The notes: generated from the sequence alone by a model not told the origin. Positions 25,380 through 34,368 are shown, counted from the stretch's first letter. The stretch is 64,000 bases of DNA from JALHVH01 sp963773685 (GCA_963773685.1 CAVZBY010000002.1:62001-126000); one strand, 5' to 3'. Numbers and translations: made by a program.

Positions 25380-25802
25380 TCAGCTATCCCGCTTGACGGC
25401 GGCGATCTTCGCGACGACCGCGACATCCCTCGGACGCTTGACTTCGATCCTGACGGCGGTCCCTTCGACATATCTTTTTGCCCCCTGGATGAGCTCGAGG
25501 ACGGGGGCGGGGAGCCCGGCCTCGAGCGCGGCGCGGACCGCCTTGTCGCCCAGGGCGAACGACGCCAGGAACCATCCCCGAGCCGGCGAGAGGTACACGA
25601 TAGCCCGCTTCTTGTGGAATAAGCGCAGGGTCCAGCCCGCCTTTGGCGAGTAGCTCTTCCATTCCATCGAATCGATCCCGAGCTTCGAGGACAGTTCGGC
25701 CCTCAATCTGTTCCAAAGGGGCCCGGCCGGGCCGAGGGCTTCGGCGAGCTCCTCGTCATCCGGTCTTTCCGGCTTTCCGATGAACGCGTTCGTGAACGAC
25801 AC
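25380..25802 (-). CDS. DUF3788 family protein
   Basis: This 140-residue protein matches the pattern of DUF3788: EWKSYSPKAGWTLRLFHKKRAIVYLSPARGWFLASFALGDKAVRAAL, then a GAKRYVEGTAVRIEVK stretch and a final helix. I chose the GTG at 25802, which has GGGAGG just upstream and lies ten bases after the queA stop; translation from further upstream would run through queA. It has no known function. It is the last gene of the yebC-ruvCAB-queA operon. Confidence 0.75.
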   Translation of the reverse strand: MSFTNAFIGKPERPDDEELAEALGPAGPLWNRLRAELSSKLGIDSMEWKSYSPKAGWTLRLFHKKRAIVYLSPARGWFLASFALGDKAVRAALEAGLPAPVLELIQGAKRYVEGTAVRIEVKRPRDVAVVAKIAAVKRDS

Positions 25803-25812
25803 GGGGCCTCCC

Positions 25813-26844
25813 TCACAGAATGAGCATGCAGTCGCCGTAGGAAAAGAAACGGTAACGTTCCCGGACCGCTTCCCGGTAGGCCCGCTTGACGAGGTCGGGG
25901 CCGGCGAGGGCGGACACAAGCATGAGAAGTGTGGACTTCGGCAGGTGGAAATTCGTCAGGAGCCGGTCCACGGCCTTGAATTCGTACCCGGGACGGATGA
26001 ATAGGGACGTCGCGCCTTTCCCGGGCCTGATCCCGCCTTCCCCGGCGGCGCTCTCGAGGGCCCGGACGACGGTCGTGCCGACGGCGATCACGGGCCTCCC
26101 TTCGGCCCTCGCCGCGTCGATCGCCCGGGCTGTCGACGGCAGGACCTCGTACCGCTCCTCGAGCATATGATGATCCTCGACGCGCTCGGCTCGGACGGGC
26201 TGGAAGGTCGCGACCCCGACCTCGAGCGTGACCTTTCGGACCTCGGCCCCTTTCTTCAGGACCGAGGACAGGACCCGGGGCGTGAAATGGAGGCCGGCCG
26301 TGGGGGCCGCGATCGCCCCGTCCTTCCGGGCAAAGACCGTCTGATAACGCTCGATGTCCCGCGCCCGCAGGTCCTTCCCGCTCTTGGGGCGCTTGATGTA
26401 AGGCGGCAGGGGAGCGTACCCGATCGCGCGGAGGATGGCGAGGACGTCGGGCCGGCCGAATCGAAGCATTCTCAAACCCTCCGCCCCTTCTCCGACGACC
26501 ACGGCTTCGATGCCGGGGGCGAAGACGACGGGGTCGCCGTCCCGGACCTTCCGCGCCGGCCGGCACAGGGCCTCCCAGACGCCGGCCTCGGTCTCGCGGA
26601 CGAACAGGAACTCGATGTCGGCCTCGCCCTTTTTCCCCCAGGCCTTCGCCGGGATGACCCGCGTATCGTTCAGGACGAGGAGGTCGCCCGCGGCCACGTG
26701 TCCGGGGAAGTCCTCGAAGCGGGCGTGTTCGATCGTCCCCTCGCGCCTCCGGACGACCATCATTCGGGAATCCCCGCGCCGCTCCGTGGGATGCTGGGCG
26801 ATGAGCTCCGGCGGGAGATCGTAGTCGAATTCCTTGATGAGCAT
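25813..26844 (-). CDS. queA: tRNA preQ1(34) S-adenosylmethionine ribosyltransferase-isomerase
   Basis: This 343-residue enzyme transfers and isomerises the ribosyl moiety of SAM to preQ1 in tRNA, giving epoxyqueuosine. Motifs include FDYDLPPELIAQHP at the start, LVLNDTRVIPAK, AAPTAGLHFTP, VGTTVVRALE and the C-terminal FFSYGDCMLI. Length is standard. It begins 12 bases after the ruvB stop, so it is part of the ruv operon; queA-ruvAB linkage is common in bacteria. Confidence 0.96.
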   Translation of the reverse strand: MLIKEFDYDLPPELIAQHPTERRGDSRMMVVRRREGTIEHARFEDFPGHVAAGDLLVLNDTRVIPAKAWGKKGEADIEFLFVRETEAGVWEALCRPARKVRDGDPVVFAPGIEAVVVGEGAEGLRMLRFGRPDVLAILRAIGYAPLPPYIKRPKSGKDLRARDIERYQTVFARKDGAIAAPTAGLHFTPRVLSSVLKKGAEVRKVTLEVGVATFQPVRAERVEDHHMLEERYEVLPSTARAIDAARAEGRPVIAVGTTVVRALESAAGEGGIRPGKGATSLFIRPGYEFKAVDRLLTNFHLPKSTLLMLVSALAGPDLVKRAYREAVRERYRFFSYGDCMLIL

Positions 26845-26856
26845 CGGCCCCGCGGC

Positions 26857-27897
26857 TCAGGATTTGTCCTGGAAAAGCTTCTTCTGCGGGGACGGCTGGC
26901 GTTCCCGGGGATATTCGAAGCCGAGGTGTTCGTAAGCCCGGGGCGTGAGCTTCCGGCCGCGCGTCGTCCGCTCGAGGAAGCCGATCCGCATCAGGAAGGG
27001 CTCGTAGATGGATTCGATGGTGTCCTTCTCCTCGTCGATGGCCGCGGCGATGGTGCCGATGCCCACGGGGCCGCCGCCGAAGTTCTCGAGGATGGTCGTC
27101 AGGATCTTCCGGTCGACGTCGTCCAACCCGGCCTGGTCGACCTCCATCATGTCCAGGGCGTGGCGGGCCTGCTTGGCCGTGATGATGCCGTCGCCCTTGA
27201 CGTCGACATAGTCGCGGACCCTCCGGAGGAGGCGGTTGGCCACGCGCGGCGTCCCCCGCGACCTCAGGGCGATCTCGCCGGCCCCGCCGTCGTCGATCTG
27301 GACGCCGAGCAGGGCCGCGGACCTCAGGATGACCTTCCGCAGGTCCTCGTCCTTGTAGTAATCGAGCCTGTGGACGATGCCGAAGCGGCTCCGGAGCGGG
27401 GCCGTGATGCGCCCCGCCCGCGTCGTCGCTCCGATGAGGGTGTATTTCTTGATCTTGAGCTTGTGGCTGCGCGCGCTCGGGCCCTGCCCGATGACGATGT
27501 CCAGGCTGAAGTCCTCCATGGCCGAGTAGAGGATCTCCTCGACCGAAGGCTGGAGACGGTGGATCTCGTCGATGAACAGGACCTCCTTCTCCTGGAGGTT
27601 GGTCAGGATGGCCGACAGGTCCCCCGTCCGCTCGATGACCGGTCCCGAGGTCGGCTTGATCCCTACGCCCATCTCCTTGGCGATGAGGTAGGCCAGGCTC
27701 GTCTTGCCCAGCCCCGGGGGCCCGTAGAGGAGGACGTGGTCGAGGTGCTCGCCCCGCTTCCGGGCGGCCTCGATGAAGATCTTCAGGTTGGCCTTGACGG
27801 TTTCCTGGCCAACGAACTCGTCGAAGGTCCTGGGGCGGAGGCTGTCCTCGAAGAGGACGTCCTCGCGGGTGCGGACGGGGCTGAGGATCGCGGGCAT
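26857..27897 (-). CDS. ruvB: Holliday junction branch-migration ATPase RuvB
   Basis: This 346-residue AAA+ motor drives branch migration with RuvA. Walker A is GPPGLGKTSLA, Walker B is LFIDEIHRL, sensor 1 lies in LIGATTRAG, and the arginine-finger region reads PLRSRFG. The C-terminal winged helix ends with RGRKLTPRAYEHLG. It starts 46 bases after ruvA. Confidence 0.97.
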   Translation of the reverse strand: MPAILSPVRTREDVLFEDSLRPRTFDEFVGQETVKANLKIFIEAARKRGEHLDHVLLYGPPGLGKTSLAYLIAKEMGVGIKPTSGPVIERTGDLSAILTNLQEKEVLFIDEIHRLQPSVEEILYSAMEDFSLDIVIGQGPSARSHKLKIKKYTLIGATTRAGRITAPLRSRFGIVHRLDYYKDEDLRKVILRSAALLGVQIDDGGAGEIALRSRGTPRVANRLLRRVRDYVDVKGDGIITAKQARHALDMMEVDQAGLDDVDRKILTTILENFGGGPVGIGTIAAAIDEEKDTIESIYEPFLMRIGFLERTTRGRKLTPRAYEHLGFEYPRERQPSPQKKLFQDKS

Positions 27898-27943
27898 TAG
27901 CGGGGCCCTCCCGTCGAGGGCGGCGCGTCCGTCCGTCCGTCCC

Positions 27944-28531
27944 TCAGAGCCGGGCCATATGTTTCAGGCATTCCCGAAGCATCCTTTCGAACCCGGCGTC
28001 CTCCGGAAGGGCCGCCAGGACCTTGTCCACGGTGGGCTCGATCTCCTTCCGCCGGAAGCCCATGTTGGACAGGGCGGAGACGAGATCCTCCTTCTCCTTC
28101 GAGCCCTTGGCGGCAAGGACCTTCTCCTTCTTCTCGATCTTGTCCTGGAGCTCCATGGCGACGCGGAGTGCCGTCTTCTTCCCGATCCCCGGGATGAGCG
28201 AGATCCGGGCCACGTCCGTCCGCCGGATAGCGTCCTCGAGCTCGGCCGGCTCGATGCCGGAGAGGATGTTCATCGCGAGCTTCGGCCCGATCCCCGAGAT
28301 CCCGATGAGCTTCAGGAAGATCTCTTTCTCCGCCGTCGTCGCGAACCCGAAGAGGGAGAGAGCGTTGTCCGTCATGTGGGTGTGGACGAGGAGCTCGACC
28401 TGGGAGTCGATCTCGCCCAGCTTGAAGAAGGTCGACAGCGGGATGGCCGCACGATAGCCGACGCCGCCGGTGTCGATGACGACCTGGTTGGGCTGTTTCC
28501 GGATCAGCGTCCCCTTGAGATAGGCGATCAT
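27944..28531 (-). CDS. ruvA: Holliday junction DNA-binding protein RuvA
   Basis: This 195-residue protein binds four-way junctions and loads RuvB. The OB-fold N-terminus starts MIAYLKGTLIRK. The helix-hairpin-helix repeats ISGIGPKLAMNIL and IPGIGKKTALRVAMEL are clear. The flexible linker and C-terminal RuvB-binding domain (DLVSALSNMGFRRKE) complete a normal-length protein. It lies between ruvC and ruvB in the same direction. Confidence 0.96.
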   Translation of the reverse strand: MIAYLKGTLIRKQPNQVVIDTGGVGYRAAIPLSTFFKLGEIDSQVELLVHTHMTDNALSLFGFATTAEKEIFLKLIGISGIGPKLAMNILSGIEPAELEDAIRRTDVARISLIPGIGKKTALRVAMELQDKIEKKEKVLAAKGSKEKEDLVSALSNMGFRRKEIEPTVDKVLAALPEDAGFERMLRECLKHMARL

Positions 28532-28603
28532 GTCGCTCCCATTCTAAGATAAGCGGGGCCCAAAATCAAAGGCCGCCCGGCGGCCCGCCGGCGGCCGCTC
28601 CGG

Positions 28604-29098
28604 TCAGGACCGGTCGACGGCGTTCCGAAAGCTGCGGACATTGAGGTGACAGATGGCCGCGGCCAGGGCGTCGGAAGCGTCCAGGGAGAGGGGGCCGTCC
28701 TCGAGGTTGAGAAGCGTCCGGACCATCGTCCGGACCTGGTCCTTGTCCGCCTGGCCGTAGCCCGTGACCGCCTTCTTGATCTCGAGGGCGGAATACTCGA
28801 AGAGCCCGACGGCCTTCGAGGCTAGGGCCACGAGGACGGCTCCGCGGACCTGTCCCAGGGAAAGGGCCGTCCGGACGTTCTTGGCGAAGAAGGCGTTCTC
28901 GATGGAGGCTTCCTCCGGCCCGAACCGGTCCACGATCTTTTCGAGCTCGGTCCGGATCTCGTTCAACCGGTCGGGGAAGGGGAGCGTCGGGGAAGGCTTG
29001 ATGATCCCGAAGATGATGGGGACGTAGGTGTTGCCGGCGTCCTCGACGACGCCGAACCCGGTGGACCGAAGGCTCGGATCGATCCCCAGGACCCTCAT
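28604..29098 (-). CDS. ruvC: Crossover junction endodeoxyribonuclease RuvC
   Basis: This 164-residue resolvase has the first catalytic Asp in LGIDPSLRSTGFG, Glu in ASIENAFFAKN and the C-terminal Asp cluster in LDASDALAAAICH. It resolves junctions processed by RuvAB. It starts 12 bases after the yebC stop and about 70 bases before ruvA. Confidence 0.96.
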   Translation of the reverse strand: MRVLGIDPSLRSTGFGVVEDAGNTYVPIIFGIIKPSPTLPFPDRLNEIRTELEKIVDRFGPEEASIENAFFAKNVRTALSLGQVRGAVLVALASKAVGLFEYSALEIKKAVTGYGQADKDQVRTMVRTLLNLEDGPLSLDASDALAAAICHLNVRSFRNAVDRS

Positions 29099-29110
29099 CC
29101 GGCGCGGCCC

Positions 29111-29860
29111 TCAGGCCTGCTCGAGGCGGGCGAGCTCCTCTTCGTCGATGTCGAAGTTGGCGGCGACCGTCTGGACGTCGTCGTGGTCCTCGAGCTCCTC
29201 GACGAGCTTCAGGGCCTGCTGGGCCTGCTTGCCCTCGAGCTTCGTGTAATCCTGGGGGATGTAGCCGACGTTGGAATCCGCGATCTCGATCCCGGCCGCC
29301 TTGACGGCCTCGAGGACGGCCTCGTAGGCCTCGGGCGAGGTCGTGATCTCCCACATCTTGTCCTCGTCCTTGATGTCCTCGGCACCGGCGGTCAGGGCGA
29401 TGTCCATCAGCTGTTCCTCGGCGGCCCTGGCCTTTTCGATATCGATGTAGCCCGCCCGCCGGAACCGGTAGGCGACACAGCCCTGTTCGCCGATCCGGCC
29501 GCCGTTCTTGGTGAAGATGTGGCGGACCTCCGAGACCGTCCGGTTCTTGTTGTCCGAGAGCGCCGTGATGTAGATGGCGACGCCGCCCGGCCCGTAGCCC
29601 TCGTAGATGATCTCCTCGAGCTGGGAGCCGGCGAGCTCGCCGGTGCCCTTCTGGACGGCCCGCTTGATGTTGTCGGCGGGCATGTTGACGGCCTTGGCGT
29701 CGTTGATGGCCTTCCGGAGACGGGCGTTGGAGTCGGGGTCGCCGCCGCCGCGCGCAGCCATGGTCAGCTCGCGGATGATCTTGGTGAAGATCTTGCCCCG
29801 CTTGGAGTCGGTTGCGGCCTTTTTATGCTTGATGGAAGCCCATTTCGAGTGTCCGGACAT
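29111..29860 (-). CDS. yebC: YebC/PmpR-family regulatory and translation-associated protein
   Basis: This 249-residue protein begins with the family hallmark MSGHSKWASIKHKKAATDS and continues with KIFTKIIRELTMAARGGG and the acidic middle and C-terminal domains. The family was described as transcriptional regulators and, more recently, as helping ribosomes at difficult sequences. The start at 29860 is fixed by this N-terminus and by AAGGAGAAT upstream; the frame stays open much further but contains the promoter. It is first in the ruv operon. Confidence 0.95.
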   Translation of the reverse strand: MSGHSKWASIKHKKAATDSKRGKIFTKIIRELTMAARGGGDPDSNARLRKAINDAKAVNMPADNIKRAVQKGTGELAGSQLEEIIYEGYGPGGVAIYITALSDNKNRTVSEVRHIFTKNGGRIGEQGCVAYRFRRAGYIDIEKARAAEEQLMDIALTAGAEDIKDEDKMWEITTSPEAYEAVLEAVKAAGIEIADSNVGYIPQDYTKLEGKQAQQALKLVEELEDHDDVQTVAANFDIDEEELARLEQA

Positions 29861-29888
29861 GGTATTCTCCTTGAAGGATGACGGCGGA

Positions 29889-29917
29889 ATTCTAACACAA
29901 ACCGGGGGCCCGCGCAA
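29889..29917 (-). promoter_or_regulatory. Possible promoter of the yebC-ruvCAB-queA operon
   Basis: TTGCGC (29912-29917) and TAGAAT (29889-29894) are separated by 17 bp, 28 bases before the yebC start codon. The -35 is poor; the -10 matches at five of six positions. Confidence 0.45.
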
Positions 29918-30007
29918 CCCCGGGAACGGGGGCTCCGGGGAGAGCCGCGGCGGGAAGGGTCGATAATCTACAAAATCCATAGGATTAATGTGTGCAGGCC
30001 CGGTCCG

Positions 30008-30016
30008 TGATATAAT
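30008..30016 (+). promoter_or_regulatory. Extended -10 promoter upstream of copA
   Basis: TGA followed by a perfect TATAAT (30011-30016) forms an extended -10. No good -35 lies 17 bp upstream. Such promoters often need an activator, for example a MerR-type copper sensor, but none is encoded in the window. Confidence 0.55.
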
Positions 30017-30036
30017 GGCCAGCGGGGAATCCGGAT

Positions 30037-30111
30037 ATGAAGACGCACAGGGCCTCGACGAGGAAGACGGCACAGGACGGCGGGAAACGAACGGGACCGC
30101 GATATGGGTGA
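30037..30111 (+). CDS. Possible leader peptide overlapping the copA start
   Basis: A 24-codon open frame starts with ATG at 30037, preceded by a CGGGGA stretch, and its stop overlaps the copA start codon region in another frame. The product is basic and without recognisable features. copA lacks a clear Shine-Dalgarno sequence, so ribosomes ending this frame could reinitiate at copA. This is speculative. Confidence 0.2.
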   Translation: MKTHRASTRKTAQDGGKRTGPRYG

Positions 30112-32626
30112 CGCCTGCGAATTCCGGAAGGGCACCGAGCCTGGAGACGCCTCCGCGGGCCGCGGCGCGGGCGCGCCGGCGATCGCTGCGGGGGGTGCCG
30201 AGCGGATCGAGATCCCCGTGACGGGGATGAACTGCGCCTCGTGTTCGGCCAGGATCGAGGCCGTCCTCCGGGGCGTGCCCGGGGTGAAGAGCGCGGGCGT
30301 CAACTTCGCCGAAGCCCGGGCGATGGTCGTCTATGAGCCGGGCCTGGTCAAGCTGTCGGACCTCGCGGCGAAGATCAAGGGGCTCGGATACGGGATCGCC
30401 ACGTGGACGGTCGAACTCGCCGTCGAAGGCATTTCATGCGCGTCCTGCGCCTCCCGCATCGAGAACGCCCTCCGGGCCGCGCCGGGAGTGGTCGGGGCGG
30501 CGGTAAACATGGCGACGCACCACGCCCGTGTCGAATACCTCCCCGAAAGGACCGGACTGCCGGGGCTCCGCAAGGCCGTGGCCTTGGCCGGATATAAGGT
30601 CATAGGGGAGGACGCCGCCGGGGCGGCCGGAGACCCGGAGCGCGCTTTCCGCGAGAAGGAATACCGCGCGCTCAAGGCCAAGGTCCTGGCCGGGGCCGTC
30701 CTGGGAGCCCTGATCTTCCTGGGGTCCATGGGACATTGGTTCGCCTGGGTCCCGGCCTTCCTCCGGAATCCCTACGTCCTTTGGGCCCTGGCGACCCCCG
30801 TCCAATTCGTCCTCGGAGCCCGGTTCTATCGCGGCGCCTGGGGCGCCCTCCGGCATCGGACCGCGGACATGGACACGCTTGTGGCCGTCGGCACGTCCGC
30901 GGCCTACGTTTTCAGCGCGATCGCGACCGTTTTTCCCTCGCTTTTCCATCGGGCGGGGGTCATGCCGGCGGTATACTTCGATACGTCGGCCCTGATCATC
31001 GTTCTTATCCTCTTCGGCCGCATGCTCGAAGCCCGGGCCAGAGGGCGGGCATCGGAAGCCATCCGGCGGCTGGCGGGGCTGGCACCCAAGACCGCCCGGG
31101 TCGTCAGGGCCGGGGGAGAGGTCGATATCCCCATCGAGGATGTGGCGCCGGGCGATGTCGTCGTGGTCCGCCCGGGCGAGAAGATCCCGGTCGACGGGGC
31201 CGTCCTCGACGGAAGCTCGGCCGTGGACGAATCCATGATCACGGGAGAAAGCCTCCCCGTGACCAAAGGCCCCGGCGCCGAGGTCATCGGGGCCACGATC
31301 AACCGTTCCGGGAGCTTCCGGTTCCGGGCGACCAAGGTCGGGAAGGACACCGTCCTGGCCCAGATCATCCGTCTTGTCCGGGAGGCTCAGGGATCGAAAG
31401 CGCCCATCCAGCGGCTGGCGGACGTCATCGCGAGCTATTTCGTCCCGGCCGTCGTCGCCATCGCCGTCGTCACGTTCGCCGTCTGGTCCGTCTTCGGCCC
31501 GTCGCCCCGCCTGACCTTTGCCCTGCTCAATTTCGTGGCCGTGCTGATCATCGCTTGCCCCTGCGCCCTGGGGTTGGCGACGCCGACCGCCGTCATGGTC
31601 GGAACGGGCCGGGGGGCCGAGCGGGGCATCCTCATCAAGGGCGGCGAAAGCCTGGAGACCGCTCACAAGGTGGACACCGTCGTCTTCGACAAGACCGGCA
31701 CCCTGACCCGGGGAGAACCCGAGGTCACGGACCTCGTGGCCCTCGAGCCCTTTTCCGGCGATGAGGTCCTGAGGCTCGCCGCGGGAGCGGAAAGGCGCTC
31801 GGAGCACCCCCTGGGCAAGGCCGTCGTCCGCAGGGCGGGGGAGAAGGGGATGGATCCCGCCGAGCCCTCCGATTTCCAGGCCCTCGAGGGATTGGGCGTC
31901 GCGGGGAGCATCGGGGGGCGGCACGTCCTTATCGGCAGCCCGAAGATGATGGCGGAGAGAGGAGTGGATACGGGGGAGCTCGCCGCGACCGCCGACGCCT
32001 TCTCCGCGGAAGGAAAAACCGCCGTTTTCGTGGCGATCGACGGCCGCGCGGCCGGGCTCCTGGCGATCGCCGATACGCTCAAGGACGGCGCCGCGGCCGC
32101 CGTGGAACGGCTGAAGCGGCTCGGCCTCGAGGTCGTCATGCTGACCGGGGACGACCGCCGGACCGCCGAGGCCATCGCCCGGGAGGCGGGTATCGACAAT
32201 GTCATCGCCGGCGTGCTTCCCGGCCAGAAGGCCGATGAGATCCGGAGGCTCCGGTCCGAAGGGCGGACGGTGGCTATGGTGGGCGACGGGATCAACGATG
32301 CGCCGGCCCTGGCCCTGGCCGACGTCGGGATCGCCATCGGGACGGGCACCGACGTGGCCATGGAAGCTTCGGACATCACCCTGATCAAGGGCGACCTCGA
32401 CGGAGTGGCCTCGGCCATCGCCCTCAGCCGCCGGACCATCCGGACCATCCGGCAGAACCTGTTCTGGGCCTTCATTTACAACGTCATCGGCATCCCGGTC
32501 GCGGCCGGGGCCCTTTATCCGTTCTTCCACGTGCTCCTCGACCCGGTCCTGGCCTCCGCGGCCATGGCCTTCAGCTCGGTGTCGGTCGTCTCGAATTCCC
32601 TGAGGCTGAGGCGGGCGAAGATATGA
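30104..32626 (+). CDS. copA: Copper-translocating P-type ATPase
   Basis: This 840-residue P1B-type ATPase exports Cu(+). Two heavy-metal-binding domains carry GMNCASC (about residues 41-47) and GISCASC (about 109-115). The transmembrane metal site is ACPCALG (Cys-Pro-Cys near residue 484). The phosphorylation motif DKTGTLT is near residue 529, and GDGINDAP near residue 727. An HP motif (SEHPLGKAV) is present. CPC together with two CxxC domains points to Cu(+) rather than Zn or Cd. The first 35 residues are a low-complexity Gly/Ala-rich extension. The start lacks a clear ribosome site. The secreted YHS protein follows after 69 bases. Confidence 0.96.
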   Translation: MGDACEFRKGTEPGDASAGRGAGAPAIAAGGAERIEIPVTGMNCASCSARIEAVLRGVPGVKSAGVNFAEARAMVVYEPGLVKLSDLAAKIKGLGYGIATWTVELAVEGISCASCASRIENALRAAPGVVGAAVNMATHHARVEYLPERTGLPGLRKAVALAGYKVIGEDAAGAAGDPERAFREKEYRALKAKVLAGAVLGALIFLGSMGHWFAWVPAFLRNPYVLWALATPVQFVLGARFYRGAWGALRHRTADMDTLVAVGTSAAYVFSAIATVFPSLFHRAGVMPAVYFDTSALIIVLILFGRMLEARARGRASEAIRRLAGLAPKTARVVRAGGEVDIPIEDVAPGDVVVVRPGEKIPVDGAVLDGSSAVDESMITGESLPVTKGPGAEVIGATINRSGSFRFRATKVGKDTVLAQIIRLVREAQGSKAPIQRLADVIASYFVPAVVAIAVVTFAVWSVFGPSPRLTFALLNFVAVLIIACPCALGLATPTAVMVGTGRGAERGILIKGGESLETAHKVDTVVFDKTGTLTRGEPEVTDLVALEPFSGDEVLRLAAGAERRSEHPLGKAVVRRAGEKGMDPAEPSDFQALEGLGVAGSIGGRHVLIGSPKMMAERGVDTGELAATADAFSAEGKTAVFVAIDGRAAGLLAIADTLKDGAAAAVERLKRLGLEVVMLTGDDRRTAEAIAREAGIDNVIAGVLPGQKADEIRRLRSEGRTVAMVGDGINDAPALALADVGIAIGTGTDVAMEASDITLIKGDLDGVASAIALSRRTIRTIRQNLFWAFIYNVIGIPVAAGALYPFFHVLLDPVLASAAMAFSSVSVVSNSLRLRRAKI

Positions 32627-32695
32627 GCGGAACAGATGTAACGGACCGGCGACGAGATGAGTTAATATTGAAGCGTTGAGACAAAGGAGAATTCT

Positions 32696-33418
32696 ATGAA
32701 GAAACATTTCCAGTTTTGGGCGGTCTTCGCGGCCGTCGTCCTGCTCGGCCTCTATGCGGCCTCCGCCGAGACTCCCGCGGATACGGCCAAGGACCCGGTC
32801 TGCGGGATGAGCGTCAAGACCGCCGGCGCGGCGAATACGGCGGAGTATCTCGGCAAGATTTATACCTTCTGTTCGGAGAGCTGCAAGACGGCGTTCCTCA
32901 AGGAACCGGCCAAGTACGCTCAGAAAGAGGCGGCCGAAACGCCCGCTCCCGCCGCCAAAAAGGCGGGCGGGATGTGCTGCCCGGGCTGTCCGATGATGGC
33001 CAAGATGAAGATGATGCCGGGTCAGGCTCCGGAGGCACCGGCTCCCGGTGCTCCCTCCGCCCCTCCGGCCGCTCCCGGCGCGGCGATGCCGGATTGCGCC
33101 ATGATGAAGAATGCGGGGACGCCGGGTTGTCCGATGATGGCCCGCCGAGAGATGCGGATGAAGAGGATGTCAGGTCATGGTATGGCCATGAAGCCCGGCA
33201 TGATGGGCCATAGGACCGGAGGCGGCTGTCCGATGTGCGGGGGATTGGCCGGCAAGGCCGACATCGTCGTCGAGAACACTCCCGACGGCGCCGTCGTCCG
33301 GATCTCCTCTAAGGACCCGGAGACCGTCAAGATGATCCAGGAACACCTTGCGGCCATGAAGTCAGCCAAGGACTCAGGCGAGTGCCCCAAGGCCAAGAAG
33401 GCCGACGAAAAGAAATAG
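32696..33418 (+). CDS. Secreted YHS-domain, Met/Cys-rich probable copper-binding protein
   Basis: This 240-residue protein has a signal peptide (MKKHFQFWAVFAAVVLLGLYAASA). A YHS-type metal-binding domain follows (DPVCGMSVKT...GKIYTFCSESCKTAFLKEP). A Pro/Ala-rich linker then carries repeated metal-ligand clusters: GMCCPGCPMMAKMKMM, CAMMKNAGTPGCPMM, MRMKRMSGHGMAMKPGMMGH and GCPMCGG. The C-terminal 50 residues look like a small folded domain (ADIVVENTPDGAVVRISS). Methionine and cysteine clusters are typical of periplasmic Cu(I) binding. Position after copA suggests it accepts or buffers exported copper. AAAGGAG precedes the ATG. Confidence 0.85.
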   Translation: MKKHFQFWAVFAAVVLLGLYAASAETPADTAKDPVCGMSVKTAGAANTAEYLGKIYTFCSESCKTAFLKEPAKYAQKEAAETPAPAAKKAGGMCCPGCPMMAKMKMMPGQAPEAPAPGAPSAPPAAPGAAMPDCAMMKNAGTPGCPMMARREMRMKRMSGHGMAMKPGMMGHRTGGGCPMCGGLAGKADIVVENTPDGAVVRISSKDPETVKMIQEHLAAMKSAKDSGECPKAKKADEKK

Positions 33419-33428
33419 GCGGCGCCGA

Positions 33429-34283
33429 TCAGAAAGTGAACTTGATCCCCGCGCTGAGCCGCGTGAAGGACGGGTCAACCTTCAGGGACCCGAGGTCCAG
33501 CCGGGCTTCCACGTCGCTGACCGGATCCGTCAGGATATCGGCCGTTGTGATATGCAGGGGCGTTTCCGATCCGCTGGCCTTGAAATAGCGGAATTCCCCG
33601 ATGATCGCGATCAGGTTGGAGAGGTGGAACGCGGCTTCGGCGCCCAGGTTGAATCCGAGCTTGGACTGGGGTCCGAATTCGTAGCCGAGCTGGAAGTTCT
33701 GGATGTGGAGGAGCCTGTCTTCCGTGGTCCAGAACTTCGTGTAGCCGATGAATCCCGTCTTGGCCTCGGTGTAGAAGTAGGCCGGCCCTCCCATCAGGTT
33801 CAGTGAGAGCGAGCGTGTGAGGCGCAGGCGGAAGATCCCGTTCAGGCTGAGAACGATCTCCCGGATGTCCCCATCCGTGGCCGGCCAATCCGCCTGGTTG
33901 GCGTAGGTCACGGTCTGGGTCGTATGGTCGGGCATCGGTCGATCGTAGGTGATCGAGTAGGTGTAAGGCGCGTTGGCCCCCTCGAGCGGGGCCTTGAAAT
34001 ATTCGGCGTTGAACTGGATGCCGAAATTGTTCACCGGGAAGAAGTTGACGAAGGCCGAGAGCCCGCTGACGTCCTTGGCCTTGAGAATGAGGGTCTGTGC
34101 GGCCAGGCTCGTGTACGGCCCTCCCGACAGGTAGAGAGGGGAGTATTGGCTGTGGTAGCTCGTGTCGAAGCCGGGATTGTAGAAATTCCAGGCGACGCCG
34201 AACTCGAACCTCTGGGCCGACAGCGGGGCCGCGCAGGCCAGGATGAAACCGCATAACACTACCGCGAAGATCTTTTTGTTCAT
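33429..34283 (-). CDS. Outer-membrane beta-barrel protein
   Basis: This 284-residue exported protein has a signal peptide (MNKKIFAVVLCGFILACAAPLSAQ) and then alternating hydrophobic/polar strands rich in Tyr, Phe and Gly. It ends in GIKFTF with C-terminal Phe, the signal for BAM-dependent insertion. This indicates a diderm cell envelope. No specific porin or enzyme family is recognised. AAAGGAGG lies upstream of the chosen ATG; an upstream in-frame extension rich in Arg is rejected. It may be cotranscribed with the TPR protein upstream. Confidence 0.8.
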   Translation of the reverse strand: MNKKIFAVVLCGFILACAAPLSAQRFEFGVAWNFYNPGFDTSYHSQYSPLYLSGGPYTSLAAQTLILKAKDVSGLSAFVNFFPVNNFGIQFNAEYFKAPLEGANAPYTYSITYDRPMPDHTTQTVTYANQADWPATDGDIREIVLSLNGIFRLRLTRSLSLNLMGGPAYFYTEAKTGFIGYTKFWTTEDRLLHIQNFQLGYEFGPQSKLGFNLGAEAAFHLSNLIAIIGEFRYFKASGSETPLHITTADILTDPVSDVEARLDLGSLKVDPSFTRLSAGIKFTF

Positions 34284-34340
34284 TTTCCTTACCCTCCTTT
34301 TTCGCCTATCCGCGCTTCTGATTGTTGCAGAAAACGGGAA

Positions 34341-34368
34341 AAAAAGAAAGCGCCGGTTCATTTCTTTT
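34341..34368 (-). terminator. Weak hairpin with T run after the TPR gene
   Basis: On the minus strand AAAAGAAA and TTTCTTTT flank an 11-base loop and run into seven T. The stem is all A-T except one pair and overlaps the last codons of the TPR gene, so termination would be partial at best. Confidence 0.3.
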
